This document shows, piece after piece, positions 9,270 to 16,711 of a DNA stretch of 64,000 nucleotides. Source of the DNA: Actinotalea endophytica (lineage in GTDB: Bacteria > Actinomycetota > Actinomycetes > Actinomycetales > Cellulomonadaceae); contig NZ_JAOVZU010000013.1 in the NCBI RefSeq assembly GCF_025717005.1, forward strand, positions 1-64,000, read 5' to 3'. Below the pieces are notes generated by a model. It was not told where the DNA came from. It saw only the letters and a program-made list of their open reading frames with translations, and made no database searches. Positions within the stretch are counted from its first letter, which is position 1; every line of letters starts with the position of its first letter. A program made the translations under genes and the position numbers.

Positions 9270-9307
9270 GAGTCCGGCATAATTCCCTTTTCCTTCTACC
9301 GGACTCT
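9269..9307 (-). promoter_or_regulatory. Inverted repeat, candidate ROK operator
   Basis: Perfect 9-bp arms AGAGTCCGG (9269-9277) and CCGGACTCT (9299-9307) separated by an AT-rich 21-bp spacer. The proximal arm abuts the -35 box of the ROK promoter. The centre-to-centre distance of 30 bp is about three helical turns, which would suit a regulator dimer or tetramer. Autoregulation is inferred. Confidence 0.5.
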
Positions 9308-9464
9308 GGCCGAATGGGGTCGCGGGTCACCGCCGTGAGACCCATCCCTTCGCTTCGGGCGGCGGCAGCTGCCGACACCGACGTCGCGGCGCACGCGACG
9401 CCGTGGGCGATCTCGAGCAGACGCGTGCGCTGCAGGCCATGCGCCCGGGCCAGCGGGCCCCTGG

Positions 9465-10382
9465 TCAGCGGGCGTCCAGCTCCCGCGGCTCGGCGATCAC
9501 GTCGACCAGCGCACCGTTGCGCCAGACCGTGATCTCCACCGGCCGGCCGATCGCACCCTCGACCATCAGCTTCTGAATCTGCGTGGTGGTCGTGATCGTC
9601 CCGCCTGCGATGGCCACCACCAGGTCGCCGCGGCGCAGCCCGGCCTGCGCTGCGGGGCTGCCCGGGACCACCTGGGCGACCTGCACACCGGTCGGCCGCC
9701 CGAGCCTCGCGGCCAGCGGTGCCGGCAGGTGGGTGGGCGTGCCTGCGATCCCGAGCCAGGCCCGCCGCACGGAGCCGTGGCTGATCAGGGTGGTGATGAT
9801 CTCCCGCGTGGTGTCGTTGATCGGCACGGCCAGGCCGAGGCCGACACCGGCCACAGCCGTGCTCACCCCGACCATCCTCCCGAGGCTGTCCGCGAGCACC
9901 CCGCCGCTGTTGCCCGGGTTGAGCGCCGCGTCCGTCTGGATCACCTCGTCGACCACCCGGCCGGCACGGGTCGGCAGGGATCGCCCGAGCGCCGAGACGA
10001 TCCCGGCCGTCACGCTGCCGGCGAGCCCGAGGGGGTTGCCCAGCGCGATGACGAGCTGACCCACCCGGAGACCGGAGGCATCACCCATCGGCACGGGCGC
10101 GGGGACGTCGCCGCGGGCCAGCAGCACCGCGAGATCGGACAGCGGGTCCCGACCCACCACGTCCGCGACGGTCTCCGTCGCGTCGGAGAGGGTGGCCGTC
10201 GCGCGGTCGGCGCCCTCGACCACGTGCGCGCTGGTCAGCAGGTAGCCGTCGGTGGTGAGCACGCTCGCGCTCCCCGCGCCGGCGCCCCGGGCGGTGCGCA
10301 CCTCGAGGCTCGCGACACTGGGCAGCACAGTCTCCGCGACCCGCACGACCGCAGCCGAATAGGCGTCCAGGGGCTGCTCCAC
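9465..10382 (-). CDS. HtrA/DegP-like serine protease with PDZ domain, apparently cytoplasmic
   Basis: 305 residues: trypsin-like domain with triad H53 (SAHVVEG), D83 (SDLAVL) and S159 (NPGNSGG), then a C-terminal PDZ domain (about 210-300). HtrA proteins degrade misfolded proteins outside the cytoplasm, but no signal peptide or membrane anchor is seen here, even allowing for the GTG start at 10382. Either the true start is further upstream or this is a soluble intracellular form. It stands alone, transcribed away from the esterase gene. Confidence 0.85.
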   Translation of the reverse strand: MEQPLDAYSAAVVRVAETVLPSVASLEVRTARGAGAGSASVLTTDGYLLTSAHVVEGADRATATLSDATETVADVVGRDPLSDLAVLLARGDVPAPVPMGDASGLRVGQLVIALGNPLGLAGSVTAGIVSALGRSLPTRAGRVVDEVIQTDAALNPGNSGGVLADSLGRMVGVSTAVAGVGLGLAVPINDTTREIITTLISHGSVRRAWLGIAGTPTHLPAPLAARLGRPTGVQVAQVVPGSPAAQAGLRRGDLVVAIAGGTITTTTQIQKLMVEGAIGRPVEITVWRNGALVDVIAEPRELDAR

Positions 10383-10530
10383 ACCTCATCCAACGTCGCA
10401 GCACCCACGCCCGACCACCGCGTTCACCCAGAGCGCACGAGAGCCACGGGTCGGGTGCTCCCGGACGCTCGGCGCCCGCTCCGAGTCGAGGATCACGTGG
10501 GGCTGACGGCCTCCGGCCCGTCTGCAGACA

Positions 10531-10553
10531 TGCGTCACGGTTTCTGTGACGCA
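10531..10553. promoter_or_regulatory. Perfect inverted repeat upstream of the esterase promoter
   Basis: Arms TGCGTCAC (10531-10538) and GTGACGCA (10546-10553) with a 7-bp spacer. It overlaps the CRP-type site at 10545-10560, so two regulators, or two dimers of one, may compete here. Confidence 0.45.
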
Positions 10554-10560
10554 GGTCACA
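10545..10560. promoter_or_regulatory. CRP/GlxR-type binding site
   Basis: TGTGACGCAGGTCACA is an exact match to the TGTGA-N6-TCACA consensus of the CRP family (GlxR/Crp in actinobacteria). It is centred about 50 bp before the expected transcription start of the downstream esterase and only 7 bp upstream of its -35 box, a usual activator position. Confidence 0.65.
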
Positions 10561-10567
10561 CACATCG

Positions 10568-10596
10568 TTGACACGTGCACAGGGCGGTCCTAGGTT
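10568..10596 (+). promoter_or_regulatory. Strong SigA-type promoter for the secreted esterase
   Basis: -35 TTGACA (10568-10573), exactly 17 nt spacer, -10 TAGGTT (10591-10596). This gives a leader of roughly 80 nt before the ATG at 10686. Confidence 0.7.
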
Positions 10597-10685
10597 CGAG
10601 GGCGTCGCGCCGCAAGGGCGCCGCGCGACGGTGACGAGCGACCCGGTCCACGGCGCGGCATCGTTCACCAGCGGATGGAGTTTCG

Positions 10686-11930
10686 ATGAAGAGACTGCGC
10701 ACTCCGGTCATCGCACTCGTCGTCCCGGTCCTGCTCGCACTGACCGCGGGCCAGGCCCAGGCGACGCGGCCACCGGTCACGAACCCGTCGAGCGCCACGT
10801 TCACCATGAACGCCGAGGTGCTCGACGGCGGGCAGCAGATCGTGTCCCTGACGATCGACACCAAGCGATTCGGGGTGAAGCGCTCGAGCGTGTCGACCGA
10901 CACGTTCAGCGTGCACGCCACGGGGGTCAACCCGTACACCTCGCTCGACCCGAGCACGGTGTTCGGAACCTTCGACGTCGACCGCGAGGTCACCGGGGCC
11001 CACGTCGACCGCGCCGGCCGGATCGTCCTCGACCTCGCGTACGGGTTCGGCACTCCCGGCGCCTCGACGTTCGCATGGGCCAACAGCATCGGTCGCAACA
11101 TCATGCTCGACCTGACGTACACGATCACCCAGAACGAGCCGATCACCGTGCGCGGCGACCGCTCGTTCACCTTCGCCGCGCTCGAGCAGGGCGACGTGGT
11201 CGACCGGGAGGTCGACGCGTTCGCCGCCGGCGAGTCGAACGGGCTGAGCTACCGGCTCTACAGCCCGCGGCGCAGCAGCGACCGGCCGCTGATCGTGTGG
11301 CTGCACGGTGGCGGCGAGGGCGGCTGGGCCGAGGCCCAGGACAACGACCTGCCGCTGATCGCCAACCGCGGCGCCCTCGGGTTCGCCACGCCAGAGGCCC
11401 AGCGGATCTTCCGCGGCGCCTACGTGCTCGCCCCGCAGGCGACGGACTACTGGCTCAACGACCCCGTGATGGGGTACTCCGCCCAGCTCAAGGCGCTGAT
11501 CGACGACGTCGTGGCCACCCACGACATCGACCCCGACCGGATCTACGTGGTCGGTGCGTCCAACGGCGGGTACATGGCGCCGCGCCTCGCGGTCGACTAC
11601 CCGGACTACTTCGCGGCCGTCGTGCCGATCTGCCCGGCGCTCGTCTTCGGGACCACGACCATGATCTCGGACGCGGAGCTCGCGACGCTGTCCTCGACGC
11701 CCACCTGGATCGTCCAGGCGGTGAACGACCCGGTTCTCCCGTTCGCCGCGAACGGCCAGCACATGGCCGACGTCATCGACGGCTCGATCCTGTCCGCCTA
11801 CCCGGACGTCACCTGGGACGGCGTCACCTACCTCGGCCACTGGTCGTGGATCTACGTCGCCCGCAACGACCCGGTCGACGACGCGGGCGTGCACATCTGG
11901 CAGTGGATGGCGGCCCAGTCGCTCGACTGA
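10686..11930 (+). CDS. Secreted alpha/beta-hydrolase (esterase/peptidase-like)
   Basis: 414 residues. A Sec signal peptide (about 1-26, ending AQA) is followed by an immunoglobulin-like N-terminal domain (about 30-165) and an alpha/beta-hydrolase domain with the oxyanion motif HGGGEGG and nucleophile G-A-S292-N-G-G. The two-domain layout resembles extracellular esterases with an N-terminal Ig-like module. SD GGAG lies 5 nt before the ATG. Upstream are a strong promoter and a CRP-type site, so expression is probably tied to cAMP/carbon status. Substrate may be a polysaccharide-linked ester or a peptide; not determinable here. Confidence 0.8.
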   Translation: MKRLRTPVIALVVPVLLALTAGQAQATRPPVTNPSSATFTMNAEVLDGGQQIVSLTIDTKRFGVKRSSVSTDTFSVHATGVNPYTSLDPSTVFGTFDVDREVTGAHVDRAGRIVLDLAYGFGTPGASTFAWANSIGRNIMLDLTYTITQNEPITVRGDRSFTFAALEQGDVVDREVDAFAAGESNGLSYRLYSPRRSSDRPLIVWLHGGGEGGWAEAQDNDLPLIANRGALGFATPEAQRIFRGAYVLAPQATDYWLNDPVMGYSAQLKALIDDVVATHDIDPDRIYVVGASNGGYMAPRLAVDYPDYFAAVVPICPALVFGTTTMISDAELATLSSTPTWIVQAVNDPVLPFAANGQHMADVIDGSILSAYPDVTWDGVTYLGHWSWIYVARNDPVDDAGVHIWQWMAAQSLD

Positions 11931-11949
11931 GCTCGCAACCCTGCCGGCA

Positions 11950-11988
11950 GGCTCCGGCGCGGCGTCCTCGTGGCGCCGTGCCGGAGCC
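11950..11988. terminator. Hairpin terminator between convergent genes
   Basis: A 15-bp stem with one G-T pair: outer arms GGCTCCGGC (11950-11958) and GCCGGAGCC (11980-11988). It lies between the esterase stop and the convergent ABC permease stop. No U-tract on either side. Confidence 0.65.
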
Positions 11989-11991
11989 GTC

Positions 11992-12768
11992 TCACACGTT
12001 CGTGTCCCGGCGCACGAAGCCCGCGATCCCCGCGGTCGCGGCCAGGGCGCCGAGCACGACCAGCGCGGCCATTCCGACCCAGTCCGCGCCGTTCAGCAGC
12101 GGGCGGTCGCCGACGTACCACCAGTACGGCGAGAGGTTCGTCATCCAGTCGAGCTCTGCGAGCGGGCCCAGGTACGCGAGCAGGTACGACGCGACGGCCA
12201 GGCCGCTCCCGGCCGCGAGGGCGTGGGCGCGCCGACCGGTGATCGCCCCGATCGCGTAGGTGACCGTCCCGATCGCGCCCGCGAACAGCCACAGGGCGAC
12301 AGTCGCGGCGACCAGGTGCCCGACGGGGATCTCCAGCGAGAGGACGGGGTCCAGCACACCGACGACCAGCAGCACACCCCCGGCCGGACCGAGAAGGAAG
12401 ACCCACAGGGTCGCGATCCGGTGCCAGTAGACCGCGCCGCGGCTCACCGGCGCGGCGAGCTCGAGCTCGAGAAGACCGCGTTCCTCCTCGCCGGCGATCA
12501 GCCGCGCGCCGGCGCCGATCCCGCAGGTCAGCGTGAGCACCGCACCCACCAGCGAGAAGACCGTGGCGTTCACGTACCCGGCACCCGAGGTGAACGCGTC
12601 CCAGCCGAGCGCGACCAGCACCGCGTCCGGGAAGGACTCCAGCATCCCCTCGATCTGCATGCCCCCGATGACCGGGTAGAACGCGGTGTACATCGCGGCG
12701 ACCGCGGCGATCGCTACGGTCCACCAGAGCATGGCCCGCCGCCTGGTCCCGAGCAGGTACGCGGTCAC
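11992..12768 (-). CDS. ABC transporter permease (ABC-2 type exporter)
   Basis: 258 residues from GTG at 12768, about six hydrophobic segments, with the EERGLLELELAAPVSR loop typical of ABC-2 permeases of drug/antibiotic or lipid exporters. The GTG overlaps the stop of the ATPase gene (GTGA), so the pair is one operon. Substrate unknown. Confidence 0.85.
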   Translation of the reverse strand: MTAYLLGTRRRAMLWWTVAIAAVAAMYTAFYPVIGGMQIEGMLESFPDAVLVALGWDAFTSGAGYVNATVFSLVGAVLTLTCGIGAGARLIAGEEERGLLELELAAPVSRGAVYWHRIATLWVFLLGPAGGVLLVVGVLDPVLSLEIPVGHLVAATVALWLFAGAIGTVTYAIGAITGRRAHALAAGSGLAVASYLLAYLGPLAELDWMTNLSPYWWYVGDRPLLNGADWVGMAALVVLGALAATAGIAGFVRRDTNV

Positions 12769-13625
12769 CGGTAGAACTCCATGAACAGGTCCTCCAGCTC
12801 GCGGTCCTGCGCGCGGAGGTGGACGACGTGCCACGGCGTCACGGCGCGCAGCAGCGGATCCGCCTCGCCGTGCAGCAGCAGCCGAGCCGTGGTGCCGGTC
12901 ACCTCGACGTCCGTCACGCCCGGCACAGCCAGCACGTCCGCGGGCACGGGCGCCGCGAACGTGATCTCGACCTCCTGACCCGCCCGCCTGCGCAGCGTGT
13001 CGACGTCGTCGACGTCCACCACCACACCGGCGCGCACGATCGCGACCCGTGTGGTCAGGGTCTCGACCTCGGCGAGCACGTGCGAGGAGAGGAACACCGT
13101 GGCGCCGTCGGCGACGCGCTCGCGCACCAGGGCCCGGAACTCCTGCTGCAGCAGCGGGTCCAGGCCGGACGTGGGCTCGTCGAGCACGTACAGCTCGGGC
13201 TCGTGCATGAAGGCCTGGACGAGGGCGACCTTCTGCTTGTTGCCGCGGGACAGCGTCGCCATCGAGCGCGACAGGTCCAGACCGAACCGGGCCGCCAGCG
13301 GTCCGGGATCCACTCGGCCGCGCAGACGGCCCAGGTAGCCGAGGTACTCCCCCGCCGTGACGTCCGGGAGCGCCGGCTCACCCGGGAGGTACCCGATCCG
13401 GCGTCTCAGGTCGGCCGCACCGCGCGGCGACCGCCCGAACACCTCGACCACGCCCGACGTCGGGCGGATGAGGTCGAGGACGAGCCGGATGGTCGTCGTC
13501 TTCCCGGCGCCGTTGGGGCCGAGGAACCCGGTCACGCTGCCGGACTCGACCTCGAGGTCCAGGCCCCGGAGCGCCTCGACCGAGCCGTAGTGCTTCACCA
13601 GGCCGCGCGTCGCGATCGCGAGCAT
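12765..13625 (-). CDS. ABC transporter ATP-binding protein (exporter type)
   Basis: 286 residues with Walker A GPNGAGKTT (36-44), a variant signature LSRGNKQKV in place of LSGGQ, and Walker B LYVLDEPTSGLDP; the C-terminal third is typical of drug-export ATPases. AGGAGG sits only 1 nt before the ATG at 13625, unusually close, so initiation may be weak or the start misjudged. Works with the downstream permease. Confidence 0.9.
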   Translation of the reverse strand: MLAIATRGLVKHYGSVEALRGLDLEVESGSVTGFLGPNGAGKTTTIRLVLDLIRPTSGVVEVFGRSPRGAADLRRRIGYLPGEPALPDVTAGEYLGYLGRLRGRVDPGPLAARFGLDLSRSMATLSRGNKQKVALVQAFMHEPELYVLDEPTSGLDPLLQQEFRALVRERVADGATVFLSSHVLAEVETLTTRVAIVRAGVVVDVDDVDTLRRRAGQEVEITFAAPVPADVLAVPGVTDVEVTGTTARLLLHGEADPLLRAVTPWHVVHLRAQDRELEDLFMEFYR

Positions 13626-13701
13626 GCCTCCTGTCTAGCAGGTCGTGTGCGCCGTGGAGGCACCCTTGCCCGCGAGGTGCACGTGGAGCACGCTGGCGGG
13701 C

Positions 13702-14136
13702 ATGGAGATCGTCGAGGTCCCGCAACAGCTGCTCGCAGTCATCACCGGCGAGGTCCCGGCCCCTGAGCTTCCCGCGTTCTTCGACCGGGCCTTCCACGAG
13801 CTCGGCGAGCTCATCAGCGCCGGACAGCTCGAGCCCGTCGGCCCGCCACTGGCCCGGTACCCGAGCATGCCGACCGACACGGTCCTCGTCGAGGTCGGTT
13901 TCCCGGTCGCCGCCCCCACCACCTCCGAGCGCGTCGAGTCCCGGGTCCTCGACGCGTGCCGCGCCGCGCACACCGTCCACCGGGGCGACTACGCGGGCCT
14001 CGCCGACGCCTGGCAGGCCCTGATGGAGTGGAGCGCCGAGCGCGGCCTGTCACCGCGGGGACCGTTCTGGGAGGTCTACGTGACCGACCCGTCCCAGGGC
14101 GAACCCGTCACGGAGCTGTACCAGCCCGTCGGCTGA
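13702..14136 (+). CDS. GyrI-like small-molecule-binding domain protein
   Basis: 144 residues with no DNA-binding domain, consisting of a stand-alone effector-binding domain of the GyrI/AraC/BmrR-C type. It is divergent from the ABC exporter, with 76 nt between the two starts, and could bind the exporter's substrate. No strong SD is seen (GGCGGG only). Function inferred from fold-level resemblance. Confidence 0.6.
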   Translation: MEIVEVPQQLLAVITGEVPAPELPAFFDRAFHELGELISAGQLEPVGPPLARYPSMPTDTVLVEVGFPVAAPTTSERVESRVLDACRAAHTVHRGDYAGLADAWQALMEWSAERGLSPRGPFWEVYVTDPSQGEPVTELYQPVG

Positions 14137-14145
14137 GGTTGCCGC

Positions 14146-14994
14146 TCACCCGGGACGCTCGGTCCCGTCGCGGGAGGCCTCCCGCCGCCGGGCCCGCGCG
14201 GGACCCCAGGGCACGGCCCGGGGCCCGCCCCGGCGCACCGGGGCCCGGCGGTACCGCTCGGTCGCCCGGGCCATCTTGCGCTCGCGGTAGAGCCGTCGGG
14301 CCCAGAAGGACTCGGGCCTGGCCAGCCGGACCGCGCCGACCAGGGCGATGCCGGGCAGCGGCAGGCCGACCAGGCCCATGACGACCTTGCCCTTCAGCAA
14401 GCACGTCACGGTCGTCGCGGTGTGGATGACGATGCCGACCGCGACGACGCCCCACCCGGTCTCCGCGACGTCCGACGAGCCCACGCCGACCGGCGACGTC
14501 CCGGCCAGGAGAGCCGCGCCGACCACGACGGCGATGAGCACGGCGTCGATCGACTTGCGCCCCTCCTCGGTCCAGTACACGTCCTCGAGGTGGAGCCAGA
14601 GCGCGAACTCGTCCAGCGCGAGGGCCGCGCCGGCGCCGAACAGCAGGGCGAGGACCTCCAGCCACGGCGACCCGGGACGGAAGCGCAGCTCGAGCACGCC
14701 GGTGAGCAGCACGAGCAGGATGCCCCACACCTGGTGGTGCACGTGCACACCGCCGATGTGCACGTCCTTGATCGCCGAGCCGCTGCCGCCACCGCGGGCC
14801 GCCCGGCGCCGGATCGTGACCGTGACCCAGCGAGTGACGCCGAACGTCACCACGAACCCGAGGAGGAGCCAGATCGTCGCCGCCCGGCCGGAGTCGACCA
14901 GGTCCGTGTACCAGGCGCCCGCCATCGGCGCCCCGTGCTCGATCACGCCCACGCCCTGGCCTCCGGTCCCCGGTACGTGCAGGAGACCCACCAT
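14146..14994 (-). CDS. Conserved actinobacterial integral membrane protein
   Basis: 282 residues with about six membrane segments, a conserved H-V-H-H-Q-V-W-G segment and acidic loop residues (LALDEFALWLHLEDVYW), and a very basic C-terminal tail (YRERKMARATERYRR). No catalytic domain recognised. The His/Asp/Glu-rich membrane motifs could hold a metal or be catalytic; this is inference only. It follows fucO on the same strand, but a hairpin separates them. Confidence 0.6.
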   Translation of the reverse strand: MVGLLHVPGTGGQGVGVIEHGAPMAGAWYTDLVDSGRAATIWLLLGFVVTFGVTRWVTVTIRRRAARGGGSGSAIKDVHIGGVHVHHQVWGILLVLLTGVLELRFRPGSPWLEVLALLFGAGAALALDEFALWLHLEDVYWTEEGRKSIDAVLIAVVVGAALLAGTSPVGVGSSDVAETGWGVVAVGIVIHTATTVTCLLKGKVVMGLVGLPLPGIALVGAVRLARPESFWARRLYRERKMARATERYRRAPVRRGGPRAVPWGPARARRREASRDGTERPG

Positions 14995-15001
14995 GGCGCG
15001 A

Positions 15002-15027
15002 ACGGCGGGCCGTTGCCAGCCCGCCGT
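15002..15027 (-). terminator. Hairpin terminator downstream of the FucO-like gene
   Basis: Perfect 9-bp stem: ACGGCGGGC (15002-15010) and GCCCGCCGT (15019-15027), 8-nt loop. It begins 6 nt past the stop at 15034. Confidence 0.65.
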
Positions 15028-15033
15028 CCACGG

Positions 15034-16185
15034 TCACAGCACGGAGCGGTACAGCTCCTCGAGCTCGGCCACCGACGCCGACCGCGGGTTGCCACCCGCA
15101 CACACGTCGTCGAACGCGGCCTGGGCCAGCGGGGCGAGGTCGGCCTCGCTCGCGCCGATCGCGGAGATCCTGGTCGGGTTGCCCAGGTCGACCGTGAGCT
15201 GCGCGACCGCGTCCACCGCGGCCTTGCGGACCTCGTCAAGCGGCATCGCCGCTGCGCCCGGCACCCCGAAGGCCAGCGCGATGTCCCGGTACTTCTCACC
15301 GGACGCCGCGGCGTTGAAGGCCATCACCGGTGCGAGCAGGATGCCGTTCGCGAGCCCGTGCGGCGCCGAGAAGAACGCGCCGAGCGGGTGCGCCATCGCG
15401 TGCACCAGTCCCAGGCCGACGTTGGAATAGCCCATCCCGGCCACGTACTGGGCCAGCGCCATCCGCTCCATGGCCTGCTCGTCGCCGTCCGCCGCCGCGC
15501 GCAGCGACGAGGCGATCACCTGGATCGCCTTGAGGTGGAACAGGTCGGAGAGCTCCCACGCGCCCGCCGTGATGTAGCCCTCGATCGCGTGCGTCAGCGC
15601 ATCCAGGCCGGTAGCGACCTTCAGCGCGCGCGGGGCGGTGGCCATCATCTCGGAGTCCACGACCGCGAGGACGGGGATGTCGTGCGGGTCGACGCAGACG
15701 AACTTGCGGCGGTTCTCCACGTCGGTGATCACGTAGTTGATCGTCGTCTCCGAGGCCGTGCCGGCCGTCGTCGGCACGGCCACGATCGGGACGCTGGGGT
15801 TCTTCGTCGGCGCCACGCCCTCGAGCGAACGGACGTCGGAGAACTCGGGGTTGGCGACGATGATGCCGATCGCCTTGCAGGTGTCCTGCGGCGAGCCGCC
15901 GCCGATCGCGACGAGCACGTCCGCGCCGCTCGCCCGGAACGCGGCCACGCCCGCCAGGACGTTCTCGATCGGCGGGTTGGGCGCCACGTCGGTGTACAGC
16001 TCGTAGGCGAAGCCCGCCTCGTCGAGCAGCGCCGTCACCTTGGTGGTGACGCCGGTCTCGACGAGCACGGCGTCGCTCACGACGAGCGCCTTGGAGAAGC
16101 CTCGCGAGGTCAGCTCACCCGGGATCACCGAGATCGAGCCGGCCCCGAAGTACGCCATCTGGTTCCACACCATGCGATGCGCCAC
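15034..16185 (-). CDS. fucO: Iron-dependent alcohol dehydrogenase, lactaldehyde reductase (FucO) type
   Basis: 383 residues, the same length as E. coli FucO and collinear with it (AIGGGSPQDTCKAIGI, PTTAGTA, GLDALTHAIEGYIT, VHAMAHPLGAF). Asp and three His in the last two segments are the Fe ligands of the family. It would reduce L-lactaldehyde to 1,2-propanediol with NADH during anaerobic fucose/rhamnose use. GTG at 16185 aligns with the FucO start and has AAAGGAT 8 nt upstream, while the ATG at 16191 is too close to that SD. No fucose or rhamnose pathway genes are adjacent. Confidence 0.9.
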   Translation of the reverse strand: MAHRMVWNQMAYFGAGSISVIPGELTSRGFSKALVVSDAVLVETGVTTKVTALLDEAGFAYELYTDVAPNPPIENVLAGVAAFRASGADVLVAIGGGSPQDTCKAIGIIVANPEFSDVRSLEGVAPTKNPSVPIVAVPTTAGTASETTINYVITDVENRRKFVCVDPHDIPVLAVVDSEMMATAPRALKVATGLDALTHAIEGYITAGAWELSDLFHLKAIQVIASSLRAAADGDEQAMERMALAQYVAGMGYSNVGLGLVHAMAHPLGAFFSAPHGLANGILLAPVMAFNAAASGEKYRDIALAFGVPGAAAMPLDEVRKAAVDAVAQLTVDLGNPTRISAIGASEADLAPLAQAAFDDVCAGGNPRSASVAELEELYRSVL

Positions 16186-16207
16186 GAGCATGATCCTTTC
16201 ATCGGGA

Positions 16208-16219
16208 TGAATCGATTCA
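16208..16219. promoter_or_regulatory. LacI-type operator upstream of fucO
   Basis: TGAATCGATTCA is a perfect 12-bp palindrome with the central CG typical of LacI/GalR-family operators. It lies 23 nt upstream of the GTG start. The cognate regulator is not in this window. Confidence 0.5.
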
Positions 16220-16310
16220 CAGAGTAGTGATCGCACCAATGGGATCAGCGGGCTCAAGGTCCTGCGCCGGAAGGTGACGCGGCGCCGCCGCGCGCGGCCG
16301 AACGGTCGCC

Positions 16311-16574
16311 CTACCGCCCGGTCTCCGACCACCCGTACCGCGGGCCCGGCTGCGACGGTGGGAAGGCCAGCGCCTGGGGGTGCCAGACGGGCATCGGGAT
16401 CGGCTCCCTCGGGGCGGCAGCCAGCACGGCCGGCTCGGGCGGGTCGTCCACCGCGCGGCCCCGGCCCGCGAGCACGAGCCAGACCGCGCAGACGACCGCG
16501 GCCAGCCACAGGAGCCCGGTCACCGCGGCCAGCCAGAGCGTCGTCGCGTCGATGTCGCACCTCCGACGTGTCAC
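16311..16574 (-). CDS. Small single-pass membrane protein, hypothetical
   Basis: About 87 residues with one strongly hydrophobic segment (WLAAVTGLLWLAAVVCAVWL) followed by a Pro-rich cytoplasmic or external tail. Codon use has GC-rich third positions, favouring a real gene. The start is uncertain between GTG at 16574 and ATG at 16610. No family recognised. Confidence 0.45.
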   Translation of the reverse strand: MTRRRCDIDATTLWLAAVTGLLWLAAVVCAVWLVLAGRGRAVDDPPEPAVLAAAPREPIPMPVWHPQALAFPPSQPGPRYGWSETGR

Positions 16575-16711
16575 CCGGATGGAGCAGTCCTTGTCCCGAT
16601 CGTGACACACCGGGGCTCCGTCCGTCTCCCCTTGCCGACATCATCGCCCCTGCGCCCCGGATGGGCCGTAGGCCTCACGCCCCCACCCGACGACCGCGCC
16701 AGAGTGAAGGT

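Noticed and set aside
16191-16644. N-terminal extension of the FucO-like protein
   Set aside because: Crosses the LacI-type operator and an opposite hydrophobic frame; FucO alignment and SD support GTG 16185.
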